Shown: in pieces, positions 16,661 to 25,960 of the stretch
How positions within the stretch are numbered: the first letter of the stretch is position 1
Layout of the letters: every line of letters begins with the position of its first letter
Notes under the pieces: generated by a model
Databases searched by the model: none
Told to the model about the DNA's origin: nothing
Seen by the model: the letters and a program-made list of their open reading frames with translations, nothing else
Translations under genes and position numbers: made by a program
From: Ferrovibrio sp041906005
GTDB taxonomy: Bacteria > Pseudomonadota > Alphaproteobacteria > Ferrovibrionales > Ferrovibrionaceae
NCBI RefSeq assembly: GCF_041906005.1
Contig: NZ_JAYRJY010000001.1
Location: 3,224,001 to 3,288,000 of the forward strand
Length of the DNA: 64,000 bases
Direction of reading: 5' to 3'

Positions 16661-16690
16661 TCTTCCGCCCGATCCCCTGACAATCCGAAG

Positions 16691-17029
16691 CTACAGCAGC
16701 AGCCCGTCCACCAGCAGGCGGCCCTTCGCATCCTCCACCTCGATCACATAGAGGTCGGGGTCGCGCTTCACGGCCTTTTCGATCAGGGCCTCGGCGGCGG
16801 CATCCTCAAGTCTTTCGACGCCCCCCATTTTCAGCCAGCCGGCCCGGCCCTCGGCGTCGCGCGCCTGACCCAGCAGGATCGCTTCGTTGATGCCGGTACT
16901 GATCTTCAGCAGCACCGTGCCGGCATCGGGGTCGCCCTTGCGGCGGATATAGGCCGGGATGGTTTCCTGGTCGTAGCGGCGCAGGATGGCCTGCACCAGC
17001 AGCTTGGTCTTCAGGCGCGGCTCGCTCAT
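16691..17029 (-). CDS. DUF1491 family protein
   Basis: A 112-residue soluble protein matching DUF1491: LVQAILRRYDQETIPAYIRRKGDPDAGTVLLKI near the N-terminus and RDPDLYVIEVEDAKGR near the C-terminus. The family is largely alphaproteobacterial and of unknown function. It is a single-gene unit, divergent from the GntR regulator. Confidence 0.82.
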   Translation of the reverse strand: MSEPRLKTKLLVQAILRRYDQETIPAYIRRKGDPDAGTVLLKISTGINEAILLGQARDAEGRAGWLKMGGVERLEDAAAEALIEKAVKRDPDLYVIEVEDAKGRLLVDGLLL

Positions 17030-17109
17030 GCCGGCAACCTGCCCATCTTCGCCGCCCCGCGCAAGGCTGCGGTAGCAGGGTAGGGGTTCGCTTGCTAGAC
17101 TGGCCCGCG

Positions 17110-17790
17110 ATGAATCAGCTCAAGCCCGAGACCGAGACGGAAGCCGCGGGGCGGCCCACCCGCGCCATCACCCTGCGCCAGCGCATCGCCGATCTGATCC
17201 TGTCGGGCGCGCTGCCGCCCGGCACGCGGCTGGAGGAACAGGATCTGGCCGACCGCTTCGGCGTGTCGCGCACGCCGGTGCGCGAGGCGCTGAAGGCTCT
17301 GGTGGAAACCGGGCTGGTGGATATCCGGCCCCATCGCGGCGCCCTGGTGGCGATCCCCTCGCGCCGGCATCTGCACGACCTGTTCGAGGTGATGCGCGAG
17401 CTGGAATCGATCTGCGCCCGCTACGCCGCCCAGCGCATGACGGCAGCGGAACGCAAGACCCTGGAAGACCTGCACGAGCGCTCGCGCCTGATGGTGCGCG
17501 ACGGCGAGGCCGAGGCCTATGCCGCGCTCAACGTCGACTTCCACACCGTGATCTACGAAGGCACCCACAACATGGCGCTGGTCGACAACACCGCCGCCGT
17601 GCGCCGCCGCCTGTCGCCGTTCCGCCGCGCGCAGTTCCGCCTGGTCGGCCGGCTTGCCAGTTCATTCGCCGAACATGATGCGGTGGTGAAGGCGATCCTG
17701 CAGGGCGATGCCCATGCCGCCGAACAGGCGATGATCCGCCATATCGGCGCCGCCGACGTGACGGCGGAAGAGTTCACCCGCCAGGTTTAG
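17110..17790 (+). CDS. GntR family regulator (FCD/FadR-type)
   Basis: A 226-residue regulator. The N-terminal winged helix reads LRQRIADLILSGALPPGTRLEEQDLADRFGVSRTPVREALKALVETGLV, the GntR signature. The C-terminal FCD ligand domain has the metal/ligand residues in DFHTVIYEGTHN and EHDAVVKAILQGDA. Start at 17110 (MNQLKPE). It overlaps the 3' end of the convergent transporter gene by 17 bases. Relatives control catabolism of organic acids; the target is unknown. Confidence 0.9.
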   Translation: MNQLKPETETEAAGRPTRAITLRQRIADLILSGALPPGTRLEEQDLADRFGVSRTPVREALKALVETGLVDIRPHRGALVAIPSRRHLHDLFEVMRELESICARYAAQRMTAAERKTLEDLHERSRLMVRDGEAEAYAALNVDFHTVIYEGTHNMALVDNTAAVRRRLSPFRRAQFRLVGRLASSFAEHDAVVKAILQGDAHAAEQAMIRHIGAADVTAEEFTRQV

Positions 17791-18718
17791 TTGCCGCTTC
17801 CTCGCGGGCCTTCACCCGCTCGCGGTGCAGCACATACAGGCCGCTCGCCACCACGATCACGATGCCGGCGAAAGCCAGCAGGTTGGGGATGTCGCCCCAG
17901 ACCAGGAAGCCAGAGAGCAACGCCCAGATCAGGCCGGTGTAACGGAACGGCCCCACCGTGGCGAGATCGCCATGGCGGAAGGCATCCACGATCAGCAGAT
18001 AGCCGCCGATCAGGAACAGCCCGGCGCCGGCCAGCAGCAGAACCTGCAGCCAGCTCACCGCCACCCAGCCTTCCCAGGCGCTCAGCGCCAGCGCGCCCAG
18101 CAGCACGAAGATGGCATTGGTCAGCGTGATCACCAGCGAGGGAATGGTGTGATCGATCCGCCGCGTGGTCAGGTCGCGCGCCACGATGAAGGCCACGGCG
18201 GCGATCGCCAGCAGGGAATAGGCGTTGAAGCCCTCGGCCTCGGGCTGCACGATCAGCAGCACGCCGAGGAAACCGGCGGCGATGGCGGTCCAGCGCCGCC
18301 AGCCCACCGGCACGCTCATGAATACGGCGGCGGCGGCCGTCATCGCCAGCGGGGTCGCCATGTTGATGGCGGTGACATTGCCGATCGGCATATGAAACAG
18401 CGCCAGCAGGTAGCACAGCGTGGCGATCACATCGATCAGGCTGCGCGCGATCACCACGCGGTCGGCGGCGCGGCGGATATGCGCCGCCTGGCCGGTCGCA
18501 ACGATCAGCACAACGATCAGCGCGGCGGCCATGATGTTGCGCATGGTGATCAGCTGGCCGGTCGGCACGGATGTGCTGGCCAGCTTGATCAGCGTGTCGT
18601 TGATGATGAAAGCCGCCATCCCCAGGATCATCGAAGCCACGCCACGGCGCGTACCGTATCCGAGCAGGCGGGCGTAAAGCGGGGCGGGCAGGGCGGCAAG
18701 CGAGGCGGGGGGAGACAT
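17774..18718 (-). CDS. EamA/DMT superfamily transporter
   Basis: A 314-residue inner-membrane protein with about ten helices in two EamA repeats (first repeat around GMAAFIINDTLIKLASTSVPTGQL, second around LLAIAAVAFIVARDLTTRRI). DMT transporters usually export metabolites. The substrate is unknown. The start at 18718 is preceded only by weak ribosome-binding sequence; a later Met at residue 30 (MILGMAAF) is possible. Confidence 0.87.
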   Translation of the reverse strand: MSPPASLAALPAPLYARLLGYGTRRGVASMILGMAAFIINDTLIKLASTSVPTGQLITMRNIMAAALIVVLIVATGQAAHIRRAADRVVIARSLIDVIATLCYLLALFHMPIGNVTAINMATPLAMTAAAAVFMSVPVGWRRWTAIAAGFLGVLLIVQPEAEGFNAYSLLAIAAVAFIVARDLTTRRIDHTIPSLVITLTNAIFVLLGALALSAWEGWVAVSWLQVLLLAGAGLFLIGGYLLIVDAFRHGDLATVGPFRYTGLIWALLSGFLVWGDIPNLLAFAGIVIVVASGLYVLHRERVKAREEAATKPGG

Positions 18719-18858
18719 CAGCGCGGGATTATTCTGGTTGCTTGATCCGGCACACTAGCCCGATTGCGGGCCGGTGCAAACCTGACAGGCTGCAGGGCAG
18801 GCTTGACGCCGGCGCAGAACAGCCCCACTTCCTGTGCATCTGCCGAAAGGATTGGTCT

Positions 18859-19521
<663 letters not shown>

Positions 19522-19543
19522 TTTCCTGTATTTCTGATTTATG

Positions 19544-19558
19544 GCCGCATATATTGCG
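19544..19558. promoter_or_regulatory. Inverted repeat at the lrp-type gene start
   Basis: CCGCA-TATAT-TGCGG, a perfect 5-bp-arm inverted repeat ending four bases before the chosen ATG at 19562. It could be an autoregulatory site of the Lrp/AsnC protein. If translation started at 19541 instead, it would lie in the coding region. Confidence 0.35.
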
Positions 19559-19561
19559 GAC

Positions 19562-20023
19562 ATGGACTCGGTGGACAGGAAAATACTCGATCATATCCAG
19601 CGGCAGGGGCGCGATTCCTATGCCGAGATCGGCGCCGCCGCCGGCCTGTCGGTCTCCGCCGTCAACGAGCGTCTGAAAAAGCTGGAGAAGCAGGGCGTGA
19701 TCGCCGGCTGGGCCGCGCGGGTCGATGCCGGTGCGGCCGGCTGTCCGGTGCTGGCCTTCGTGCATGTGCTGATCGAGCGGCCCGAGCACGAGGCCGCCTT
19801 CCTCAAGCTGGTGCGCGACGAGCCCGCCATCCTGGAATGCCATCACGTCACCGGCGACTGGTCATATCTGCTGAAAGTACGGGCGGCCAGCCTGGCCGCG
19901 CTGGAGGACGTGATCGCCCGCCGCATCAAGGCGCTGCCCGGCATTCCGCGCAGCCAGACGGTGGTGGCCTTGTCCACCGCCAAGGAAACCGCCGCGCTCC
20001 CCATCGCCGCCGATATGGCATGA
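19562..20023 (+). CDS. Lrp/AsnC family transcriptional regulator
   Basis: A 153-residue regulator: N-terminal helix-turn-helix (MDSVDRKILDHIQRQGRDSYAEIGAAAGLSVSAVNERLKKLEKQGVI) and C-terminal RAM amino-acid-binding domain (LECHHVTGDWSYLLKVRAAS). The MDxxDRKIL opening is the family's usual start, so 19562 was preferred to the in-frame ATG at 19541. Its stop overlaps the start of the LysE-type exporter, the classical pairing of an Lrp-like sensor with the amino-acid exporter it controls. Confidence 0.9.
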   Translation: MDSVDRKILDHIQRQGRDSYAEIGAAAGLSVSAVNERLKKLEKQGVIAGWAARVDAGAAGCPVLAFVHVLIERPEHEAAFLKLVRDEPAILECHHVTGDWSYLLKVRAASLAALEDVIARRIKALPGIPRSQTVVALSTAKETAALPIAADMA

Positions 20024-20631
20024 GTGGGGATCTCGATCTGCTGTTGCGCGGCGTGTTGCTGGGGCTGGCGGTGGCGGCACCGGTCGGCCCCATCGGCGTT
20101 TTGTGCATCCAGCGTTCCCTGCAGGGCGGCTTCTGGGCCGGCTTCAGCGGCGGCGTCGGCACGGCGGTGGCCGATGCGATCTATGCCGCGCTGGCTGCTG
20201 CCGGCTTCGCGGCCCTGGCCGGCCAGCTTGGCGCGGCCGAAACGCTCCTGCGGTTGGGCGGCGCGGCCTTCATCGCCTGGCTCGGCTGGCGCACCATCGC
20301 ATCGGCACCGGCAACGGCGGCCGCCGATGCGCCGCTCAGCGGCCGGCCGTTGCGGCTGTTCGGCGTCACCTTCGCGCTCACCATCGCCAATCCCGCCACG
20401 GTATTGTCTTTCGCGGCCCTGTTCGCCGGATTGGGATTGGCGGCCGAACCGGGCCTGGGGCCAGCGGCGGCGGCGGTTGCCGGCGTTTTCGCCGGTTCGC
20501 TGCTTTGGTGGGCAATCCTGAGCGCCACGGTCGCTGCGCTGCGGCATCGTATCGGCGGCGAATCGCGGCGCTGGATCAACCGCATTGCGGGTGCGGTGCT
20601 GATCGCCTTCGCAATCGCACTCGCGCTCTAG
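20020..20631 (+). CDS. LysE family amino-acid exporter
   Basis: A 203-residue membrane protein with about six helices. The opening LLLRGVLLGLAVAAPVGPIGVLCIQRSLQGGFWAGFSGGVG is the LysE/RhtB signature. It exports amino acids or derivatives across the inner membrane; the substrate is unknown. ATG 20020 overlaps the TGA of the regulator gene (ATGA), so the two are translationally coupled. Confidence 0.9.
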   Translation: MSGDLDLLLRGVLLGLAVAAPVGPIGVLCIQRSLQGGFWAGFSGGVGTAVADAIYAALAAAGFAALAGQLGAAETLLRLGGAAFIAWLGWRTIASAPATAAADAPLSGRPLRLFGVTFALTIANPATVLSFAALFAGLGLAAEPGLGPAAAAVAGVFAGSLLWWAILSATVAALRHRIGGESRRWINRIAGAVLIAFAIALAL

Positions 20632-20716
20632 GCAAGTCTTGTCAGGCCCGTCCTGAATCGGCAATCTGCCTCCCCATGCGGCGCTGTCCTGCGCCAGTTG
20701 AGGGGAGATACCAGTG

Positions 20717-22306
20717 ATGATGATGCGATGGAAAATGCTGGCCGCGGCTGCGCTGCTGTCGGTCGGCACCATGACGGCCATGCCGCTTGCGCTGCAGGCC
20801 CAGGAATTGAAGATCGGCGTGTCGACCGAGCCCAGCGCGCTCGATCCACATTACCACAATCTCGGCCCGAACAACCAGATGGCCTTCACCATCTTCGACA
20901 CGCTGATCCTGCAGGACGAGACGCAGAAGCTGACGCCCGGCCTGGCCGAGAGCTGGAAGGCGATCAACGACACCACCTGGGAATTCAAGCTGCGCAAGGG
21001 CGTGAAGTTCCATGACGGCTCGCCCTTCACGGCGGCCGACGTGGTGTTCTCAATGGCGCGTCCCGCCAAGGTGCCGAACAGCCCGTCGCCCTTCACGCTG
21101 TTCACCCGCAGCTTCTCGGAAGTGAAGGTGATCGACGACTTCACCATCCAGTTCATCACCAAGGCGCCGGCGCCGCTGCTGCCGACCGACGTCAGCCGCG
21201 TGGCGATCATGTCGTCGAAGGCCGCCAAGGCCGATGTCGCCGAAGGCATGACCACCGAGGCGCTGAGCAAGGGCGAGGGCCTGGTCGGCACCGGCCCCTA
21301 CAAGTTCGTTGAATGGACCCGCGGTAACCGCATCGTGCTGGCGGCCAACAAGGATTACTGGGGCGACAAGCCGAAGTGGGAAAAGGTCATCTATCGCCCG
21401 ATGTCGAACGATGCCGCGCGCGTGGCCGCCCTGCTGGCCGGCGACGTGGACATGATCGAGAATCCGCCGCCGGCCGACCTGAAGAAACTGCGCGAGAATC
21501 CGAATGTGAAGATCAGCCAGGCGGTGTCGAACCGTCTGATCTACATCCATCTCGACAGTTTCTCGGAACCCACCACCGTGGGCATCCCCGATGCGAACGG
21601 CAAGAATCCGCTGAAGGATGTGCGCGTGCGCAAGGCGCTGTCGATGGCGATCAACCGCGATGCCATCACCAGCCGCATCATGGAGGGCCTGGGCCAGCCG
21701 ACTGGCGATTTCCTGCCCTATCCGATGTTCGGTACCCGCAAGGATGCCAAGCCGGATGCCTATAATGCCGATGCCGCCAAGAAGCTGTTGGCCGATGCCG
21801 GTTATCCGAACGGTTTCTCGATCACGCTGGGCACGCCGAACAACCGCTACATCAACGACGCGGAAGTGGCGCAGGCGGTGGCTTCGCAATGGACCCGTAT
21901 CGGCGTGAAGACCAAGGTGGAGGCCACGACCGCCACCGTGTTCTTCAAGAACCGCGACTCGTTTGCCTATTCGGCTTATCTGGCCGGCTGGGGCGCGGGC
22001 ACCGGCGAAATGTCGGATCCGCTGCGTTCGCTGGTTGCGACTCCGATCAAGGAAAAGGGTTTCGGCGGCACCAACAAGGGCCGTTACTCCAATCCGCAGA
22101 TGGATGCGATCCTCGAACAGGCGCTCGGCACCGTCGATGCGCCGAAGCGCGAAGCCCTGCTGCAGCAGGCCTCCAAGATGGCGCTGGACGATCAGGCCCT
22201 GATCCCTCTGCATATCGAAGTGACGCCCTGGGCGACCCGCAAGGGCCTCAGCTACAAGGCGCGCGCCGATCAGTACACCTACGCCAACGGCGTCAGTCGC
22301 GACTGA
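20717..22306 (+). CDS. Peptide/nickel-type ABC transporter solute-binding protein (copy 1)
   Basis: A 529-residue periplasmic SBP_bac_5 protein. Signal peptide with cleavage near LQA (residue 28). The mature start QELKIGVSTEPSALDPHYHN, then FKLRKGVKFHDGSPFTAADVVFS and GTGPYKFVEW, are the dipeptide/oligopeptide-binding signature. Several starts are possible: GTG 20714 or ATG 20717, 20720 and 20723; AGGGGAGA at 20700-20707 fits 20717. No permease or ATPase genes are adjacent, so it is an orphan receptor. It is closely similar to the protein at 23267-24835. Confidence 0.9.
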   Translation: MMMRWKMLAAAALLSVGTMTAMPLALQAQELKIGVSTEPSALDPHYHNLGPNNQMAFTIFDTLILQDETQKLTPGLAESWKAINDTTWEFKLRKGVKFHDGSPFTAADVVFSMARPAKVPNSPSPFTLFTRSFSEVKVIDDFTIQFITKAPAPLLPTDVSRVAIMSSKAAKADVAEGMTTEALSKGEGLVGTGPYKFVEWTRGNRIVLAANKDYWGDKPKWEKVIYRPMSNDAARVAALLAGDVDMIENPPPADLKKLRENPNVKISQAVSNRLIYIHLDSFSEPTTVGIPDANGKNPLKDVRVRKALSMAINRDAITSRIMEGLGQPTGDFLPYPMFGTRKDAKPDAYNADAAKKLLADAGYPNGFSITLGTPNNRYINDAEVAQAVASQWTRIGVKTKVEATTATVFFKNRDSFAYSAYLAGWGAGTGEMSDPLRSLVATPIKEKGFGGTNKGRYSNPQMDAILEQALGTVDAPKREALLQQASKMALDDQALIPLHIEVTPWATRKGLSYKARADQYTYANGVSRD

Positions 22307-22329
22307 TCGGGCAACCGGTCCAAACGAAA

Positions 22330-22360
22330 CGCCGCGGGAGCGATCCCGCGGCGTTTTTTT
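22330..22360 (+). terminator. Rho-independent terminator after SBP copy 1
   Basis: A perfect 10-bp stem (CGCCGCGGGA/TCCCGCGGCG), GCGA loop and seven T residues, 24 bases after the stop of the solute-binding protein. Confidence 0.92.
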
Positions 22361-22364
22361 GTTT

Positions 22365-23135
22365 TCAGCTGAGGAATTGTTCGTTGAGGATGCGCTCTTC
22401 CAGGCCGTGGCCGGCATCGAAGAGCAGCTTGAGACTGATATCGGGCGCCTCGCGGATCTCGACCGCGATCACGTCGCGAACCTCGTTGAAATCCGCCGTG
22501 GCCGAGACAGGGCGCTTGGCGTTTTCCAGAACATCGATCTTCACCACTGCGCGCCGGCTGAGCAGGGCGCCGCGCCAGCGCCGCGGCCGGAAGGCGCTGA
22601 TCGGCGTCAGGGCCAGCACGCCAGCATCCAGCGGCAGAACCGGGCCGTGGGCGGAAAGATTGTAGGCCGTGCTGCCGGCGGGAGTGGCCACCAGGGCGCC
22701 ATCGCAGACCAGTTCCTCGACCCGCACCTTGCCGTCGATGGCGATGCGCAGCTTGGCGGTCTGGCGGGTCTGACGCAGCAGGGCGACTTCGTTGATCGCC
22801 AGCGCCTCATGGGTCGAGCCGTCGGCGGCCGTCGCCCGCATGCGCAACGGGTGCACCACGGTTGCGATGGCGCTGGCCAGGCGGGCCGGCAGGTCGTCCT
22901 CGCTGTATTCGTTCATCAGGAAGCCGACCGTGCCCTGGTTCATGCCGTAGATGGGCACATGGGTCGACATATGCTGATGCAGGGTTTGCAGCATGAAGCC
23001 ATCGCCGCCCAGAGCCACCACAACATCGGCCTGCTCGGGCGCCACATCGCCATAGCGGGCGACCAGTCGGTCGCGCGCCACCTCGGCGGCGTCGCCACGG
23101 GCCGCAACGAAGGCGATATTCCTGAAGGCGTTCAT
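22365..23135 (-). CDS. nadK: NAD kinase
   Basis: A 256-residue ATP-NAD kinase making NADP. The GGDG motif with following Phe-Met-Leu lies at residues 43-49, then MNQGTVGFLMNE, LAINEVALLR and the NAD-binding GSTAYNLSAHGPVL. Start at 23135 (MNAFRNIAF). The short N-terminus is normal for the alphaproteobacterial subgroup. It is transcribed opposite to the two flanking solute-binding protein genes. Confidence 0.94.
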   Translation of the reverse strand: MNAFRNIAFVAARGDAAEVARDRLVARYGDVAPEQADVVVALGGDGFMLQTLHQHMSTHVPIYGMNQGTVGFLMNEYSEDDLPARLASAIATVVHPLRMRATAADGSTHEALAINEVALLRQTRQTAKLRIAIDGKVRVEELVCDGALVATPAGSTAYNLSAHGPVLPLDAGVLALTPISAFRPRRWRGALLSRRAVVKIDVLENAKRPVSATADFNEVRDVIAVEIREAPDISLKLLFDAGHGLEERILNEQFLS

Positions 23136-23266
23136 GCGCGCAGTATAGCGGGGCCCTTCGGCCGCGCCAGTCCCGGCGCCGTTCCGCCATCCATCCCGCC
23201 CGGCCTTGTCAGGCTTGGCGCGAGGAGTCAATCTTCCTGCCCTGTTCAGCATGAAAGGTGATGATC

Positions 23267-24835
23267 ATGGCGTCGGTGATGCGGGCTGCGGTATTGGCGA
23301 TTTCCCTCGGGCTGTTGCCCCTGGCGGCCGGTGCGCAGGAATTGAAGATTGGCCTTTCCACCGAACCCAGCTCGCTGGATCCCGATTATCACAACATCAC
23401 CCCGAACAATCAGATCGCCTATTCGATCTTCAATACCCTCATCCAGCAGGACGAGACGCAGAAGCTGACCCCCAGCCTGGCCGAGAGCTGGCGCAATCTC
23501 AACGACACCACCTGGGAATTCAAGCTGCGCAAGGGCGTGAAGTTCCATGACGGCAGCCCGTTCACCGCGGCCGACGTGGTGTTCTCGCTGGCGCGACCGG
23601 CCAAGGTGCCAAACAGCCCGTCGCCGTTCACGCTGTTCACCCGCTCGGTCTCCGAGGTGAAGGTGATCGACGACCACACGGTGCAATTCATCACCCAGGC
23701 TCCGACGCCGCTGCTACCCAACGACCTCAGCCGCGTGGCGATCATGTCGTCGAAAGCCGCCAAGGCCGATATAGCCGAGGGAATCACCACTGAAGCGCTC
23801 AATCGCGGCGAGGGACTGATCGGCACTGGTCCGTATAAATTCGTCGAATGGACCCGTGGCAATCGTCTGGTGCTGGCGGCCAATCCCGATTACTGGGGCG
23901 GCAAGCCGAAATGGGAGCGTGTGATCTATCGCCCGATGTCGAACGATGCCGCCCGCGTGGCCGCCCTGCTGGCCGGCGATGTGGACATGATCGAGAATCC
24001 GCCACCGGCCGACATCAAGAAGCTGCGTGGCAATCCGAATGTGAAGATCAGCGAGGTTCTGTCGAACCGCCTGATCTATCTGGCGCTGGATGTGGGTGAA
24101 CCCACGGCTGGCATTCCCGATACTGACGGCAAGAATCCGCTGAAGGACCTGCGTGTGCGCAAGGCGCTGTCGCTGGCGATCAACCGCGAGGCGATCACCA
24201 GCCGCATCGTCGAGGGTCTGGCCAAACCGGCCGGCGATCTGTTGCCCTATCCGATGTTCGGCACGCGGCGTGAGGCATTGCCCGACCCCTATAACCCCGA
24301 CGCGGCCAAGAAGCTGCTGGCCGAGGCCGGTTATCCGAACGGCTTCAGCATCACCATCGGCTCGCCCAACAATCGCTACATCAACGATTCCGATGTGGCG
24401 CAGGCGGTGGCCTCGCAATGGACCCGTGTGGGCGTGAAGTCGAAGGTGGAAGCCGTGCCCAGCACGGTGTTCTTCAAGAACCGTGATGCCTTCAGCTATT
24501 CCGCCGCCCTGGTCGGCTGGGCGGCCGGTACTGGCGAGATGTCGAATCCGCTACGGTCGCTGGTTGCCACCGTCAATCGCGAGAAGGGCTTCGGCACGGC
24601 CAACAAGAGCCGTTATTCGAACCCGGCACTGGACGTCCTGATTGAGGAAGCCCTGCGCACGGTGAACAACGATGCGCGCCAGACCCTGCTGCAGCGCGGC
24701 TCGCAGATGGCGCTGGAAGACCAGGCCATCGTGCCGTTGCATTTCGAGATCACGTCGTGGGCCCTGCGCAAGGGTTTCAGCTACAAGGCGCGGGCCGATC
24801 AGTACACGCTGGCGATCGGAGTCGTCGCCGAGTGA
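23267..24835 (+). CDS. Peptide/nickel-type ABC transporter solute-binding protein (copy 2)
   Basis: A 522-residue SBP_bac_5 protein, a clear paralogue of the one at 20717-22306: long blocks are identical or nearly so (for example VIYRPMSNDAARVAALLAGD and FKLRKGVKFHDGSPF). The signal peptide is cleaved near AGA (residue 23). The ATG at 23267 was chosen because AAAGG at 23254-23258 then has an 8-base spacing; upstream GTG 23258 and ATG 23261 are in frame. There are no transporter subunits nearby. Probably a periplasmic receptor feeding a permease encoded elsewhere. Confidence 0.9.
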   Translation: MASVMRAAVLAISLGLLPLAAGAQELKIGLSTEPSSLDPDYHNITPNNQIAYSIFNTLIQQDETQKLTPSLAESWRNLNDTTWEFKLRKGVKFHDGSPFTAADVVFSLARPAKVPNSPSPFTLFTRSVSEVKVIDDHTVQFITQAPTPLLPNDLSRVAIMSSKAAKADIAEGITTEALNRGEGLIGTGPYKFVEWTRGNRLVLAANPDYWGGKPKWERVIYRPMSNDAARVAALLAGDVDMIENPPPADIKKLRGNPNVKISEVLSNRLIYLALDVGEPTAGIPDTDGKNPLKDLRVRKALSLAINREAITSRIVEGLAKPAGDLLPYPMFGTRREALPDPYNPDAAKKLLAEAGYPNGFSITIGSPNNRYINDSDVAQAVASQWTRVGVKSKVEAVPSTVFFKNRDAFSYSAALVGWAAGTGEMSNPLRSLVATVNREKGFGTANKSRYSNPALDVLIEEALRTVNNDARQTLLQRGSQMALEDQAIVPLHFEITSWALRKGFSYKARADQYTLAIGVVAE

Positions 24836-24850
24836 TGCGGGCGTCGGGGC

Positions 24851-25849
24851 TCAGCCGCCGGTCACGCTCATGTGGCGTGGCACGGCGGCGGGCGCCTTGC
24901 GCCGGTCGATGACGAAATCGTGGCCCTTGGGTTTGCGCGCAATCGCCTCGCGGATGGCATCTTCCAGCAGGACATTGCTTTCCGAGGCCCGCAGTGGCGC
25001 GCGCAGATCGGCGGCATCGTTCTGCCCCAGGCACATGTAGAGCGTGCCGGTGCAGGTGAGCCGCACGCGATTGCAGCTTTCGCAGAAATTGTGGGTCAGC
25101 GGCGTGATGAAGCCGAGCCGGCGGCCGGTTTCGCGCACGGTGTAATAACGTGCCGGGCCGCCGGTACGGTAATCGGTTTCATCCAGAGTCCATTTGCGCT
25201 GGATGCTCGCGCGCGCCATCGAGAGCGGCAGGTATTGGTCCATCCGCGCGGCCTCGCCGATTTCACCCATCGGCATCACTTCGATCAGCACGAGATCGAA
25301 GCCCTCGCGGCCGCACCAGGCGATCAGATCGTCGAATTCGGTGTCGTTGACACCGCGCAGGGCAACCGCATTGATCTTCACCGCCAGTCCGGCGGCCTTG
25401 GCGGCCTGCAATCCGGCCATCACCTGATCCAGCCGGCCCCAGCGGGTCAGCTCGGTGAACTTGGCGGCATCCAGGGTATCCAGCGAGACGTTGATGCGCC
25501 GCACGCCGGCCCGATAGAGGTCGGCGGCATATTTCTCCAACTGGCTGCCGTTGGTGGTTAGCGTCAGTTCATCAAGCCCGCCAGTCTTCAGATGCCGGCC
25601 CAGGCTGTCGATCAGGGTCATGATGCCGCGACGGACCAGAGGCTCGCCGCCAGTCAGGCGCAGCTTGCGCACGCCCATGCCGATGAAGGCCGAGCAGAGC
25701 CGGTCGAGTTCCTCCAGGCTGAGCAGGTCGGCCTTTGGCAAAAAGGTCATGTCTTCCGCCATGCAATAGACACAGCGGAAGTCGCAGCGATCGGTGACCG
25801 AGACGCGCAGATAGGAAACTGTACGGCCGAACGGGTCGAGCATGGACAT
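24851..25849 (-). CDS. moaA: GTP 3',8-cyclase MoaA
   Basis: A 332-residue radical-SAM enzyme for the first step of molybdenum cofactor synthesis. The SAM cluster motif CDFRCVYC gives Cys22, Cys26 and Cys29. The second 4Fe-4S cluster is in NFCESCNRVRLTCTG. The protein ends in Gly-Gly (SVTGG), needed for activity in MoaA. LRLTGGEPLVR is also present. The start at 25849 (MSMLDPFGR) is the best fit to the family; the frame is open further upstream. No other moa genes are in the window. Confidence 0.95.
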   Translation of the reverse strand: MSMLDPFGRTVSYLRVSVTDRCDFRCVYCMAEDMTFLPKADLLSLEELDRLCSAFIGMGVRKLRLTGGEPLVRRGIMTLIDSLGRHLKTGGLDELTLTTNGSQLEKYAADLYRAGVRRINVSLDTLDAAKFTELTRWGRLDQVMAGLQAAKAAGLAVKINAVALRGVNDTEFDDLIAWCGREGFDLVLIEVMPMGEIGEAARMDQYLPLSMARASIQRKWTLDETDYRTGGPARYYTVRETGRRLGFITPLTHNFCESCNRVRLTCTGTLYMCLGQNDAADLRAPLRASESNVLLEDAIREAIARKPKGHDFVIDRRKAPAAVPRHMSVTGG

Positions 25850-25960
25850 GACCGGGGGCGAAAGGCCCTCCCTTCGGCCGTTAAGATAGAGAGGGGGGGC
25901 TGCCGGGACAAGCCCGGCCCCGCTTTTGCCGGTCAAATCCCCCCGGCGGCTTGATCCGCA

